Assembly: GCA_013177895.1 (NCBI GenBank)
Contig: JABLXV010000029.1
Span: forward strand, 1-54,905
Length of the DNA: 54,905 bases
Origin: Brevinematales bacterium
Lineage (GTDB): Bacteria; Spirochaetota; Brevinematia; Brevinematales; GWF1-51-8
Reading direction: 5' to 3'
Positions 33,056 to 40,410 of the stretch are shown here, piece by piece. The first letter of the stretch is position 1. The number at the start of each line of letters is the position of its first letter. Below the pieces are notes generated by a model that was not told where the DNA came from, ran no database searches, and worked only from the letters and a program-made list of their open reading frames with translations. A program made the translations under genes and the position numbers.

Positions 33056-34329
33056 TGGAAATATTGATTGCTGCCGGATTTATAATTCTAGCGGGATTTT
33101 TCGCGGGGAGTGAAACAGGATTTATGTCGCTTGACAGGATTCATCTCCACGCCAACCTTGACACCAAAGACCTCAGGTATAAGGCGCTTGACTTCCTGCA
33201 CCGTTATCCCGAGGATATGATCGGCGCAATGCTTTTAGGCACGAACGCCTGCATTGTGGCGGCGACACTGATATTTACTTCCTACCTAGGACGCGTCCTG
33301 CCGGGGGATCCGCTGATACCGTTATATGTAACCTTGATCGAAACCCCCACAGTTCTCCTTATTTCCGACGTTATTCCGAAAATCATATTCCGAAAGTTCG
33401 CCGATCCGATTATGCACGGGTTGTCGTTCCTGTATTTATTAATATTTATCATTTTTTATCCGTTCCAATTTATTTTTGTGAAAACCATTAAAATGCTGCT
33501 TTCGATTTTCAGACGGGGTAAAAAAGTGCACGGTACTATATCCCGCGAGGAATTCCAGGAAATGCTGAACATGAGCGCCGATAAGGGATTCCTGATGGAG
33601 AAGGAAAAGGAATATATTGAGAGCATTATGAACTTCAAGAATGTCACCGCGCGGGAGGTGATGGTTCCGCAGAACCGGGTGGTGGGTGTTGAGGAGAACG
33701 ATTCGGTCGCGAAGGCGGTCGAGCTGATGATCAAGTCCCATCATTCGAAACTTCCCGTATTCTCCAAACGTATTTTTAATATCATCGGGTTTGTCGATAA
33801 TAAGTCGCTCCTGACAGCGAAAAAGGACGACCCGATCAAGCATTATATCCAGAAATCGATTTATTTCCCGGAAATCATCCCGATCGATAAACTGATTGTC
33901 GAAATGCAATCCTCGATCAAGCAAATGGTGTTCCTTGTGGACGAGTACGGCGGTACGTCGGGTGTCATCACATCGAACGACCTTGTTACCGAAATAGTGG
34001 GCGAGTTTATGGAACTCGGCGGCGGGGAGATCGAGAAGAAGGGCGACGAGTATATTATTAAGGGAAGCCTCGATATTGACGATATGAACGACGAGCTCAG
34101 GATGGGTATCAAGAAGGAAGGATTCGAGACTATCGCGGGATTTCTCCTGCACCGGATGCAGCGTCTTCCTAAGGCGGGCGACGTTTATGAAGAGGGGCGT
34201 TACCGTTTCGAGATAAAAAGTATCAAGGAATTTCGGATAGATAGAATTATTGTCAGTCTCCGCCGTAAAGCCGGGGCTAAGAAAAAAAATGTGAAACAAA
34301 AGGCGGATAACGATCATGCTGCCGGATAA
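33055..34329 (+). CDS. CNNM/CorC-type membrane protein with CBS domains (copy 2)
   Basis: The 424-residue paralogue of the preceding gene has the same order: DUF21 membrane domain (about 1-150, 'FFAGSETGFMSLDRIHLHANL'), two CBS motifs ('EVMVPQNRVVGVEENDSVAKAVELM', 'VFLVDEYGGTSGVITSNDLVTEIVGEF') and a CorC_HlyC domain. A basic, Lys-rich tail ends the protein. Two unlike copies side by side suggest a heteromeric or divided role, a common arrangement in several phyla. Translation is coupled to copy 1 (TAATG) and the end overlaps the next gene by 14 bases. Confidence 0.9.
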   Translation: MEILIAAGFIILAGFFAGSETGFMSLDRIHLHANLDTKDLRYKALDFLHRYPEDMIGAMLLGTNACIVAATLIFTSYLGRVLPGDPLIPLYVTLIETPTVLLISDVIPKIIFRKFADPIMHGLSFLYLLIFIIFYPFQFIFVKTIKMLLSIFRRGKKVHGTISREEFQEMLNMSADKGFLMEKEKEYIESIMNFKNVTAREVMVPQNRVVGVEENDSVAKAVELMIKSHHSKLPVFSKRIFNIIGFVDNKSLLTAKKDDPIKHYIQKSIYFPEIIPIDKLIVEMQSSIKQMVFLVDEYGGTSGVITSNDLVTEIVGEFMELGGGEIEKKGDEYIIKGSLDIDDMNDELRMGIKKEGFETIAGFLLHRMQRLPKAGDVYEEGRYRFEIKSIKEFRIDRIIVSLRRKAGAKKKNVKQKADNDHAAG

Positions 34330-35539
34330 CAAAGAATTTCGTAAGATAAAAAGCGTCTGCCGTCAGGTCGAACTCACTATCGAGAAATACGCGTCGGACG
34401 GCGTCAGTATCGGGTACGACGATAACAAGGTGATTTTCGTCCGTTATGCCATACCCGGCGAACGGGTCAAGGTCAATATTTATAAAGAGACCAAAGACTA
34501 CGCTCTCGCCGAGCCGCTGGAGATCATTACGCCATCGCCGGACAGGATTGTCCCGGAATGTAAATATTTCGGCCTCTGCGGGGGATGCGACTACCAGATG
34601 CTCGATTATGCCCGCCAATTGGAGATTAAAACATCGCTGGTGCTCGAGGCGTTCCATAAAATCGGTAAACTCGAAATAGAAAAATTGTCGGGCATCGTCT
34701 CGTCGGGGCAGGAGTTCTATTACCGCAACACCGAAACATTTAAGGTCAACCCGCGCAGACAGCTCATCGGGTTCTTCAGGAAGGATACCAAGTTTATCGT
34801 CGATCTCGAGGAATGCAGGCTCGCGATGCCGGATATCAATAAAGCGATGAATTATATGCGTACTATCGAGCCGTATCCCCCGCATAACTTCAAAGTCCGC
34901 AGCACGTCCCTCGGGGAGACCACTGTGAACTGGGTGGATACCGATATCTACGAAGACCGTCCGCTATACGAGGATATCACCGCCTGCGGAAAGACCATCC
35001 GTTATAAAATATCCAAGGATAGTTTCTTCCAGGTGAATAATTCCGTCATACCGCTCTGGCTCGAGAAAATAGTCGGGTTCCTCGACGAGAGCCATAACGA
35101 GAGGATTTTCGATCTCTACTGCGGAATAGGGCTGATTACGCTGTTTGTCGCGCCGTTCGCGAGAGAGACGATCGGGGTGGAGATCGCTAAGAGCTCGGTC
35201 AAGGACGCCGAGCATAATCTCGAGATCAACCGCGACACCGGGCTGAAGGACGCGAATATCCGTTTCATCCTCGGCGATGTGATGCAGGCTCTCCCGGGAT
35301 TGGGGAACGCCGATGTGATGATTATCGATCCGCCGAGACGCGGCGCCGACCGTCCGGTACTCGACCTGATGATGGGGATGGAGCCGGGAAAGATTATTTA
35401 CTCATCGTGCAAACCGTCGACAATGGCGCGCGACCTGCAAATCCTTTCTGAGAAGTACGAGATCAAGGAAATCTACCTGGTGGATATGTTTCCCCAGACC
35501 CATCATGTCGAGATGCTGAGTCTGCTGGTCAGGAAATAA
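34316..35539 (+). CDS. RlmD/TrmA-family RNA (uracil-5-)-methyltransferase
   Basis: The 407-residue enzyme methylates C5 of a uridine in rRNA or tRNA using SAM. It has an N-terminal TRAM-like domain (about 15-70), a [4Fe-4S] cluster motif C-x5-C-x2-C (Cys 82, 88, 91, plus one in 'LEECRLAMP'), a SAM site 'FDLYCGIGLITLF', 'IIDPPRRGAD' and the catalytic cysteine in 'IYSSCKPSTMARDL'. The iron-sulfur motif supports RlmD/RlmC over TrmA, but the exact target nucleotide cannot be assigned. It overlaps the preceding gene by 14 bases. Confidence 0.9.
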   Translation: MLPDNKEFRKIKSVCRQVELTIEKYASDGVSIGYDDNKVIFVRYAIPGERVKVNIYKETKDYALAEPLEIITPSPDRIVPECKYFGLCGGCDYQMLDYARQLEIKTSLVLEAFHKIGKLEIEKLSGIVSSGQEFYYRNTETFKVNPRRQLIGFFRKDTKFIVDLEECRLAMPDINKAMNYMRTIEPYPPHNFKVRSTSLGETTVNWVDTDIYEDRPLYEDITACGKTIRYKISKDSFFQVNNSVIPLWLEKIVGFLDESHNERIFDLYCGIGLITLFVAPFARETIGVEIAKSSVKDAEHNLEINRDTGLKDANIRFILGDVMQALPGLGNADVMIIDPPRRGADRPVLDLMMGMEPGKIIYSSCKPSTMARDLQILSEKYEIKEIYLVDMFPQTHHVEMLSLLVRK

Positions 35540-35596
35540 TCATTTTATCAATCCATAAAAAAACCGCCTTCGAGAAGGCTTGATGACGAAGTGTTT

Positions 35597-35761
35597 TTTG
35601 TCATTGCGAGGCGTCATGGTGAACGCTTGCCTGGCTTCTACCTTCGGCAGAAGGTAGACATGTCCCGCGTTCAGCGGGATGCCGAACCATAGCCGAAGCA
35701 ATCTATTTTAATAACTTAAAAGGAGTTATACAGACTACTTCGCGCTGCTCGTAGTGACAAA
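35597..35761. repeat. 165-bp dispersed palindromic repeat (GTCATTGCGAGG type)
   Basis: Left end TTTGTCATTGCGAG and right end GCTCGTAGTGACAAA are imperfect inverted repeats. Inside are GAAGCAATCTATTTT, shared in the opposite orientation with the element at 12466-12622, and small hairpins such as CTACCTTCGGCAGAAGGTAG. It fills the convergent gap after the RNA methyltransferase gene. A short hairpin, GCCTTCGAGAAGGC at about 35568, with a U-run only on the leftward strand, precedes it. No coding capacity. Confidence 0.6.
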
Positions 35762-35781
35762 TAACGTTTATCATAAAAATA

Positions 35782-35804
35782 GGCCGCCATTAAAAATGGC
35801 GGCC
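35782..35804. terminator. Bidirectional rho-independent terminator
   Basis: GGCCGCCAT (35782-35790) pairs perfectly with ATGGCGGCC (35796-35804) around a 5-base loop. Leftward the stem is followed by TATTTTTAT, rightward by TTTATA. It serves the leftward PpiD-like gene ending at 35825 and possibly the rightward RNA methyltransferase unit. Confidence 0.85.
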
Positions 35805-35824
35805 TTTATAGAGTGATATTCCGT

Positions 35825-37300
35825 CTATTTTAGGTATTCCATCTTGAGCTTCTCTTTATCCATGACAATCATTGAATTGGCGCGGAGATTTTTCACCCAG
35901 TCCTTGATGATGGTCTGGTTTTTCATCGAGAAGTAATCGCGCATCAGGTCGGTAAGTTCGTCGGCATTTTTCTGTTTGGTTTCCATCTGACGCGAAAGAA
36001 CCTTGACAAAAAGGTGATAACCGCTCGGGCTGAACAATGGACTGACGGAGTTGATATCCTTCATAAAAACGAAATCCATGATCTGATCGTTTGCGACAAT
36101 CGGGAGGGGTATCATCTGCTCCTTGTTCTCGGTCATAATAGAGTTATCAAGCGCGGTAAAGTCAGCGGACTTTTCATATTCCCAGCCGATCTTTTCGGCG
36201 ATCGTTTTCATATCGATCTTCTGCGCGATCAGCGCCTGAGCCTCGGTAATAGACGCCTGGATAAGGGGTTCGTACTTCTTCAGAAGTATCGGGAAGTAGT
36301 ACCTGACGTATTCCTTGGATAGATACTGCTGGTAATCCTTCGAGAGCGACTTGAATTCGGGAATAGAAACCACCTTCATCACATGATAGTACCCGCTTTC
36401 GAACACGATATTCGGGATAACCTGTCCGGGGAAGTAGTTCAGCGCTTCATTGAAACGCACGAGAGTGGTATCCCCTTTAGTCAGGGTATATTTATTCGAG
36501 ACGGTGATATTATCTTTATACTCCGCGATGGCCTTATCCCAACCGTTCGACTGGATGGAGTTGAGTACCTTGGGCGCGAGAGCCTTATCCTTGACTAATA
36601 TATCCTGTACGGTGATTTCCTGAGCATAGTTTTTCTGGATATAAAACTCGGAGACTTGTGTCACTTCAACTTTATTGGCGATAAAATTCGTGACATCGAT
36701 GAAAAGCACGTCTATTTTAGCCTTATACTGTAAAATATCCAGATAAGAATAAAGCCCCACCTCGCTGAAATACCCCGCCGCGTTGACTACATCCCCGTAA
36801 GTACCGATCAATCCCCGATGAGCATAGTCCATCTTGATGAAATCGATAAAGTCTTCGCCGGGTTCATAGTTCTTGGACTGGCTCTCGTAACGGAAATAGG
36901 CTTTTAATAAATCCATCGATGGCTGTATGTTCTGCTTTTTAGCGAAATCGTAGATCACTACGAAATCCACAAGATTTTCAGCGGATTGGATAAAGATAAA
37001 CTTCGACAGTTGTTCGGGTGTAAAAAGCTGAGAGTACATTCCCGACTGGAACTGGGATTGAACCTGGCGGTAGATATACCAGAACGGCGAATAGGGACGG
37101 TTTTCATACGCCTTTCCGTCTATTGTAGCGATTATCGGGAAACTACTCCCTTCATTATGGTTCCTGCCGCCTACCCAGAATATGAAGGATACGCCTATGA
37201 TGACTACCAGAACCCACATCATTACCTGAGTAATTTTCTTTTTAACGTTGACTTCTTTTTTCTTCTTGGGGCCTTGGGTAAAATCGGAATACTTAGCCAT
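35825..37300 (-). CDS. PpiD/SurA-like membrane-anchored periplasmic chaperone
   Basis: The 491-residue protein has a basic cytoplasmic start, one membrane helix at about 24-44 ('VMMWVLVVIIGVSFIFWV'), a SurA-N-like helical region (about 60-200), and a degenerate parvulin-like domain at about 225-320 with 'EITVQDILVKDKALAPKVL' and 'SGYYHVMKVVSI' but without the full catalytic signature. A second domain follows to residue 491. The layout is like PpiD, which helps fold proteins leaving the Sec translocon. Isomerase activity is doubtful. It lies downstream of the TolQ-type gene in the same direction (28 bases). Confidence 0.7.
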   Translation of the reverse strand: MAKYSDFTQGPKKKKEVNVKKKITQVMMWVLVVIIGVSFIFWVGGRNHNEGSSFPIIATIDGKAYENRPYSPFWYIYRQVQSQFQSGMYSQLFTPEQLSKFIFIQSAENLVDFVVIYDFAKKQNIQPSMDLLKAYFRYESQSKNYEPGEDFIDFIKMDYAHRGLIGTYGDVVNAAGYFSEVGLYSYLDILQYKAKIDVLFIDVTNFIANKVEVTQVSEFYIQKNYAQEITVQDILVKDKALAPKVLNSIQSNGWDKAIAEYKDNITVSNKYTLTKGDTTLVRFNEALNYFPGQVIPNIVFESGYYHVMKVVSIPEFKSLSKDYQQYLSKEYVRYYFPILLKKYEPLIQASITEAQALIAQKIDMKTIAEKIGWEYEKSADFTALDNSIMTENKEQMIPLPIVANDQIMDFVFMKDINSVSPLFSPSGYHLFVKVLSRQMETKQKNADELTDLMRDYFSMKNQTIIKDWVKNLRANSMIVMDKEKLKMEYLK

Positions 37301-37328
37301 GAAGAGCTCCTTTTATCAGTAAAAATTT

Positions 37329-37967
37329 CTACCAGCGGCGAAGTTCGTCTTTACGGAACTCGTCCTTTTTCTTTAACAGCTTAATAAGTTCGGTCGTACT
37401 GATTTCAATATCGGAAATGATAGAGTCGATTTTCGAAACAAGATAATTATAAGCGATCAGGGCGGGGATTGCCACGATCAAGCCCGCGGCTGTGGTTATC
37501 AACGCCTGCGCGATACCGTCGATCAGTTCCGACGGATTAGCGAGACCCTTGGTCGCCAGAATGGAGGTGGCTTGGATCATACCCAGAACGGTTCCGAGAA
37601 GGCCCAGAAGGGTGGATACGCTGACGATAGTTCCGAGAATAGGGAGGTTTTTATTGAGCTTCGGCATCTCGTATTTGGACGCGTCCTCCATCGAACGCTC
37701 GATATCCTCACGGGATTTATCGGCGACGTCGAGGCCGGCTTTCATGATGTTTGCCGCGGGGCCGGGATGGTTTTCACATACCGCGAGAGCCTCGTCGATA
37801 CGGAGCGCTTTCAGCTTTTCCTTCATCTTCTCATTGATTATCTTGGCATTCTGGTTCACTTTCTGTAAATAGGCAAGGCGTTCGATAAAAACTCCCAATG
37901 CGATGATCGATGCGAGAATGATGGGAACCATGACCCATCCGCCTTGGACGATATACGTAAATATCAT
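37329..37967 (-). CDS. MotA/TolQ/ExbB-family proton channel protein
   Basis: The 212-residue protein has three hydrophobic helices (about 5-30, 108-138 and 150-178) and the family core 'LPILGTIVSVSTLLGLLGTVLGMIQA' and 'GIAQALITTAAGLIVAIPALIAYN'. That combination is the TolQ/ExbB ion-channel signature. These proteins use the proton gradient to power TonB, Tol or similar systems, normally with an ExbD/TolR partner, which is not encoded next to it here. ATG at 37967 is chosen because GGAGGG lies 5-6 bases upstream; the ATG 12 bases earlier overlaps this site. Confidence 0.88.
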   Translation of the reverse strand: MIFTYIVQGGWVMVPIILASIIALGVFIERLAYLQKVNQNAKIINEKMKEKLKALRIDEALAVCENHPGPAANIMKAGLDVADKSREDIERSMEDASKYEMPKLNKNLPILGTIVSVSTLLGLLGTVLGMIQATSILATKGLANPSELIDGIAQALITTAAGLIVAIPALIAYNYLVSKIDSIISDIEISTTELIKLLKKKDEFRKDELRRW

Positions 37968-37999
37968 TTCTCCCTCCATACAGGGATATTATTGCAAAT

Positions 38000-38028
38000 A
38001 TTATATATCCGATTTGGATTTTTGTCAT
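38000..38028 (-). promoter_or_regulatory. Promoter of the TolQ-PpiD unit (ATGACA-17-TATAAT)
   Basis: On the leftward strand ATGACA (38028-38023) and TATAAT (38005-38000) with a 17-base spacer, 33 bases before the start codon. Confidence 0.6.
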
Positions 38029-38135
38029 CTATTTTATGATTCGTTTGTTAGAACGGAATAAATATATTATTCTGATGAAAATTTTGTGAAAACGATTGCA
38101 GGAATATAAATAGTAAAAAATGTTTATTTTCTAAT

Positions 38136-38164
38136 TTGACAAAACGTTAAAAATAATCTACATT
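38136..38164 (+). promoter_or_regulatory. Promoter of tRNA-Ser (TTGACA-17-TACATT)
   Basis: TTGACA 38136-38141 and TACATT 38159-38164, 17-base spacer, 13 bases before the mature tRNA 5' end. Confidence 0.6.
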
Positions 38165-38177
38165 ATTAACCGAATTT

Positions 38178-38262
38178 GGAGAGGTGTCCGAGTGGTCGAT
38201 GGAGGCAGTCTTGAAAACTGTTGAGCCGTAAGGTTCCGGGGGTTCGAATCCCTCCCTCTCCG
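38178..38262 (+). tRNA. tRNA-Ser (anticodon UGA)
   Basis: An 85-base tRNA with acceptor stem GGAGAGG/CCTCTCC, D-arm with GTGGTCGATGG, anticodon loop CTTGAAA (anticodon TGA at 38212-38214), a long variable arm as in serine tRNAs, and T-arm GGGGGTTCGAATCCCTC. CCA is not encoded; the discriminator is G. It reads UCN codons, mainly UCA. The XRE-type regulator gene starts 23 bases downstream and may be co-transcribed. Confidence 0.96.
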
Positions 38263-38284
38263 CATTTAATAACAGGAGTGGTAT

Positions 38285-38950
38285 ATGAATATCCGAGAAA
38301 GATTTAGGAAAGTCAGGAAACGACTCGGTTTGAAACAGGCCGAGATTGGAAAAGTTCTGGATTTATCCCAGGATGCCATCAGCGCTATCGAGACCGGCCG
38401 TAATAAGCCGACTTTGGATGTTCTGTCTATTCTTTATAATAATTATGACGTCAACATCGAGTGGATGCTGACGGGTAACGGGACTATGTTCCTGAACGGG
38501 ATAGGCGAGGACGAGGAGAGTACCGAGAAGAAACAGACCGCTGTTTATATTCCCGTTATCGGCGCGAAGGTTCCGCCGGAATACGGTAAAGCCTTCGAGA
38601 ACGTTAAAATCGAGATCGACGAATATTTCCCGCTCTCGGGCAAGGTATTAAGCACATTTCCCACCGAGAAAATCAAGGCTTTCAAGATCGCGTCTGACAT
38701 CCTATACCCGTTTCTTTCATCGGGCGATTATGTGGTGTTTGTCGAGGAATTCCGGCCGAAGACCGACGGTATTTATATCGTGAATAAGTCCGGCGTTTTA
38801 TCGGCGCAGCGTATAGTCTACCGTACCGATGGAAGTCTCAAGCTCAGCCCCGATAACACCAAGTATCCGCCCGAGGAGATTTCCTCCAAAGACGCGGAAA
38901 AAGTGAATATTGCCGGGAAAGTGGTTTCCAAACTCCAGAGCGTACTCTAA
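38285..38950 (+). CDS. XRE-family regulator with degenerate S24-like domain
   Basis: The 221-residue protein has an N-terminal helix-turn-helix (about 5-60, 'GLKQAEIGKVLDLSQDAISAIETGRNKPT') and a C-terminal LexA/CI-type domain (about 85-215). Where catalytic members have G-D-S-M-x-P, this one reads 'ASDILYPFLSSGDYVVF', with isoleucine in the serine position; the usual lysine in V-K-R is replaced by glutamine in 'LSAQRIVY'. Self-cleavage is therefore unlikely and the domain probably serves dimerisation or ligand sensing. It begins 22 bases after tRNA-Ser with AGGAG before the ATG. No phage genes accompany it. Confidence 0.85.
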   Translation: MNIRERFRKVRKRLGLKQAEIGKVLDLSQDAISAIETGRNKPTLDVLSILYNNYDVNIEWMLTGNGTMFLNGIGEDEESTEKKQTAVYIPVIGAKVPPEYGKAFENVKIEIDEYFPLSGKVLSTFPTEKIKAFKIASDILYPFLSSGDYVVFVEEFRPKTDGIYIVNKSGVLSAQRIVYRTDGSLKLSPDNTKYPPEEISSKDAEKVNIAGKVVSKLQSVL

Positions 38951-38953
38951 CTT

Positions 38954-39002
38954 ATGGGCACTTCTGATAACCGCCGCTTCTCGGCGGCAAGATAGTGCCC
39001 AT
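38954..39002. terminator. Two-tier hairpin after the XRE regulator gene
   Basis: ATGGGCACT (38954-38962) pairs with AGTGCCCAT (38994-39002), and between them CCGCCG (38971-38976) pairs with CGGCGG (38982-38987) around CTTCT. No U-run follows directly, so termination would rely on the structure alone or on the adjacent 63-bp element. It may also be a distinct RNA motif. Confidence 0.4.
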
Positions 39003-39003
39003 T

Positions 39004-39066
39004 GGGCGTATTCTATAAAACTACAACGCCATTTGTTATAAATGTTATGAGTTTTTAGAACCGCCC
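39004..39066. repeat. 63-bp element with conserved ends (copy B), hairpin-forming
   Basis: Starts GGGCGTATTC and ends TTTAGAACCGCCC, as in copy A at 17437-17499, with identical length. GGGCG pairs with CGCCC, and TTCTATAAAAC pairs with GTTTTTAGAA with one bulge. The core sequence is unlike copy A. It abuts the stop codon of the leftward ribA fragment. Confidence 0.6.
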
Positions 39067-39519
39067 TTATTTTTCCTGATGATTGAACATGTGCCCCATT
39101 TTTTCTTCCTTTGTCCGTAGATAACGTTCGTTATGCGGGTTGGGCTTTATTTCGATCGGCACGCGTTCGACAATCTCCAAACCGAAACCTTCGAGCGCAT
39201 GAGTCTTCGTAGGATTGTTCGTCAATAGGCGAATTCGGCTGATCCCTAAATCCTTGAGGATTAACGCGCCGACGCCGTAATTCCGGAGGTCGGGGGCGAA
39301 TCCCAAGTGAATATTTGCTTCGACCGTATCCAATCCCTGATCCTGTAAGGCGTATGCCTTGATTTTATTGAGCAGTCCGATACCGCGTCCTTCCTGCCGC
39401 ATGTAAAGCACCACGCCGGCTCCCTCGTTCTCGATCATCTGGAGCGCGGAATGAAGCTGGTCGCCGCAATCGCACCGGAGAGAGCCGAGAATGTCGCCGG
39501 TGAAGCATTCGGAATGCAC
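39067..39519 (-). pseudogene. ribA: C-terminal GTP cyclohydrolase II part of frameshifted ribBA
   Basis: This frame encodes most of GTP cyclohydrolase II, the first riboflavin enzyme: '[21 protein letters not shown]' with the three zinc cysteines, '[23 protein letters not shown]' with the catalytic motif, and 'RLLTNNPTK'. The first start codon in frame is GTG 39519, which would omit the N-terminal strand of the domain; that strand lies at the end of the ribB frame. A 7-bp exact tandem duplication (39592-39598 and 39599-39605) separates the two frames. Removing one copy restores a single RibBA of 406 residues. The fragment is unlikely to work unless ribosomes shift frame or the duplication is an assembly error. 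Confidence 0.75.
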
Positions 39520-39580
39520 GCGTACCAGAGCCTCCTTTTTCCGGGAAAAATCACCTTTAAAAATCGCAAGGTGCTGATAA

Positions 39581-40294
39581 CTATCGAGATCGTTCTCGGT
39601 TCTCGTACATGATGATATGAAAGTCGCCGTAGATGGTGGGGAGTTTCGCTTCGGCTTCCCGCCAGATATGGGTTTCGTGTTTGCGGCGGTGTTCGATAAT
39701 CTGCGCGACGGAAATGATTTTCAGCCCGTGCTTTTTCGCAAACCCGGTCAGTTCCGGCAGGCGCGCCATACTTCCGTCGTCGTTCAGGATTTCGCAGATA
39801 CACCCGACCGGCGTCAGCCCCGCGAGCGTCAGCAGGTCGACAGTGGCCTCGGTATGTCCGGCGCGTTTCAGTACGCCTCCGGTCTGCGCCTTCAACGGGA
39901 ATACGTGCCCCGGCTTCTCGAAATCGCCGGATTGCGAATTTTTATCCGCGAGGCGGTTCAGGGTGAGAGCGCGGTCGGCGGCGGATATCCCTGTGGCTGT
40001 TTCCTTATGGTCGACCGATACGGTGAACGCGGTTCCCCATTTCTCGTTGGGATGGTCGATCATAATATCTAGCCCGAGATGCTCCGCGAACATGGCGGGC
40101 ATCGGGGCGCAGAGAAGCCCTCTGGCTTCCTTGATGATAAAGTTTATTTTCTCCGGCGTCGCGAGCTCCGCGGCCATCACGACGTCGCCTTCGTTCTCAC
40201 GGTCCTCGTCGTCGACTATGACGATCATCTCGCCTTTTTGTATCGCGTGAATGGCTTCTTCGAGCGTATTAAAGTCCTTTTTATCCACGGTCAT
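39581..40294 (-). CDS. ribB: 3,4-dihydroxy-2-butanone 4-phosphate synthase (RibB part of split RibBA)
   Basis: The product converts ribulose 5-phosphate to the four-carbon riboflavin precursor. Residues 1 to about 205 are a complete RibB domain: '[17 protein letters not shown]' (acidic metal-binding loop), '[14 protein letters not shown]', '[17 protein letters not shown]', '[23 protein letters not shown]' and '[16 protein letters not shown]'. The end ('[16 protein letters not shown]') is the start of the GTP cyclohydrolase II domain, after which a 7-bp duplication adds RERSR and a stop. The RibB activity should survive. It starts at ATG 40294 and is transcribed away from the M18 aminopeptidase gene. 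Confidence 0.88.
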   Translation of the reverse strand: MTVDKKDFNTLEEAIHAIQKGEMIVIVDDEDRENEGDVVMAAELATPEKINFIIKEARGLLCAPMPAMFAEHLGLDIMIDHPNEKWGTAFTVSVDHKETATGISAADRALTLNRLADKNSQSGDFEKPGHVFPLKAQTGGVLKRAGHTEATVDLLTLAGLTPVGCICEILNDDGSMARLPELTGFAKKHGLKIISVAQIIEHRRKHETHIWREAEAKLPTIYGDFHIIMYENRERSR

Positions 40295-40318
40295 TTCCGT
40301 CCCCTAAATGTTTCGATA

Positions 40319-40324
40319 ATTATA
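40319..40324 (-). promoter_or_regulatory. Putative -10 box of ribBA
   Basis: TATAAT on the leftward strand about 25 bases before the start codon. The expected -35 position reads TTTATT, so recognition may need help. No FMN-riboswitch-like conserved leader is seen in this short upstream region. Confidence 0.35.
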
Positions 40325-40360
40325 CATCACCTTTAGAAAAAAATAAATATTCCTGTCAAA

Positions 40361-40389
40361 TTGACAAAACCCGAAAAGACCTATAGAAT
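40361..40389 (+). promoter_or_regulatory. Promoter of the M18 aminopeptidase gene (TTGACA-17-TAGAAT)
   Basis: TTGACA 40361-40366 and TAGAAT 40384-40389, 17-base spacer. The -35 box is half of the 13-base palindrome TGTCAAATTGACA (40354-40366), a possible operator between the divergent genes. Confidence 0.6.
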
Positions 40390-40410
40390 ATTTCCTTTAA
40401 GGAGGCTCCT

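Noticed and set aside
38178-38950. Prophage integrated at tRNA-Ser
   Set aside because: Only a repressor-like gene is present; there is no integrase, no structural gene and no repeat of the tRNA 3' end in the window.
39592-39605. Programmed ribosomal frameshift as the first explanation for split ribBA
   Set aside because: There is no slippery sequence, internal ribosome-binding site or stimulatory hairpin that I can see; an exact 7-bp tandem duplication explains the shift more simply.
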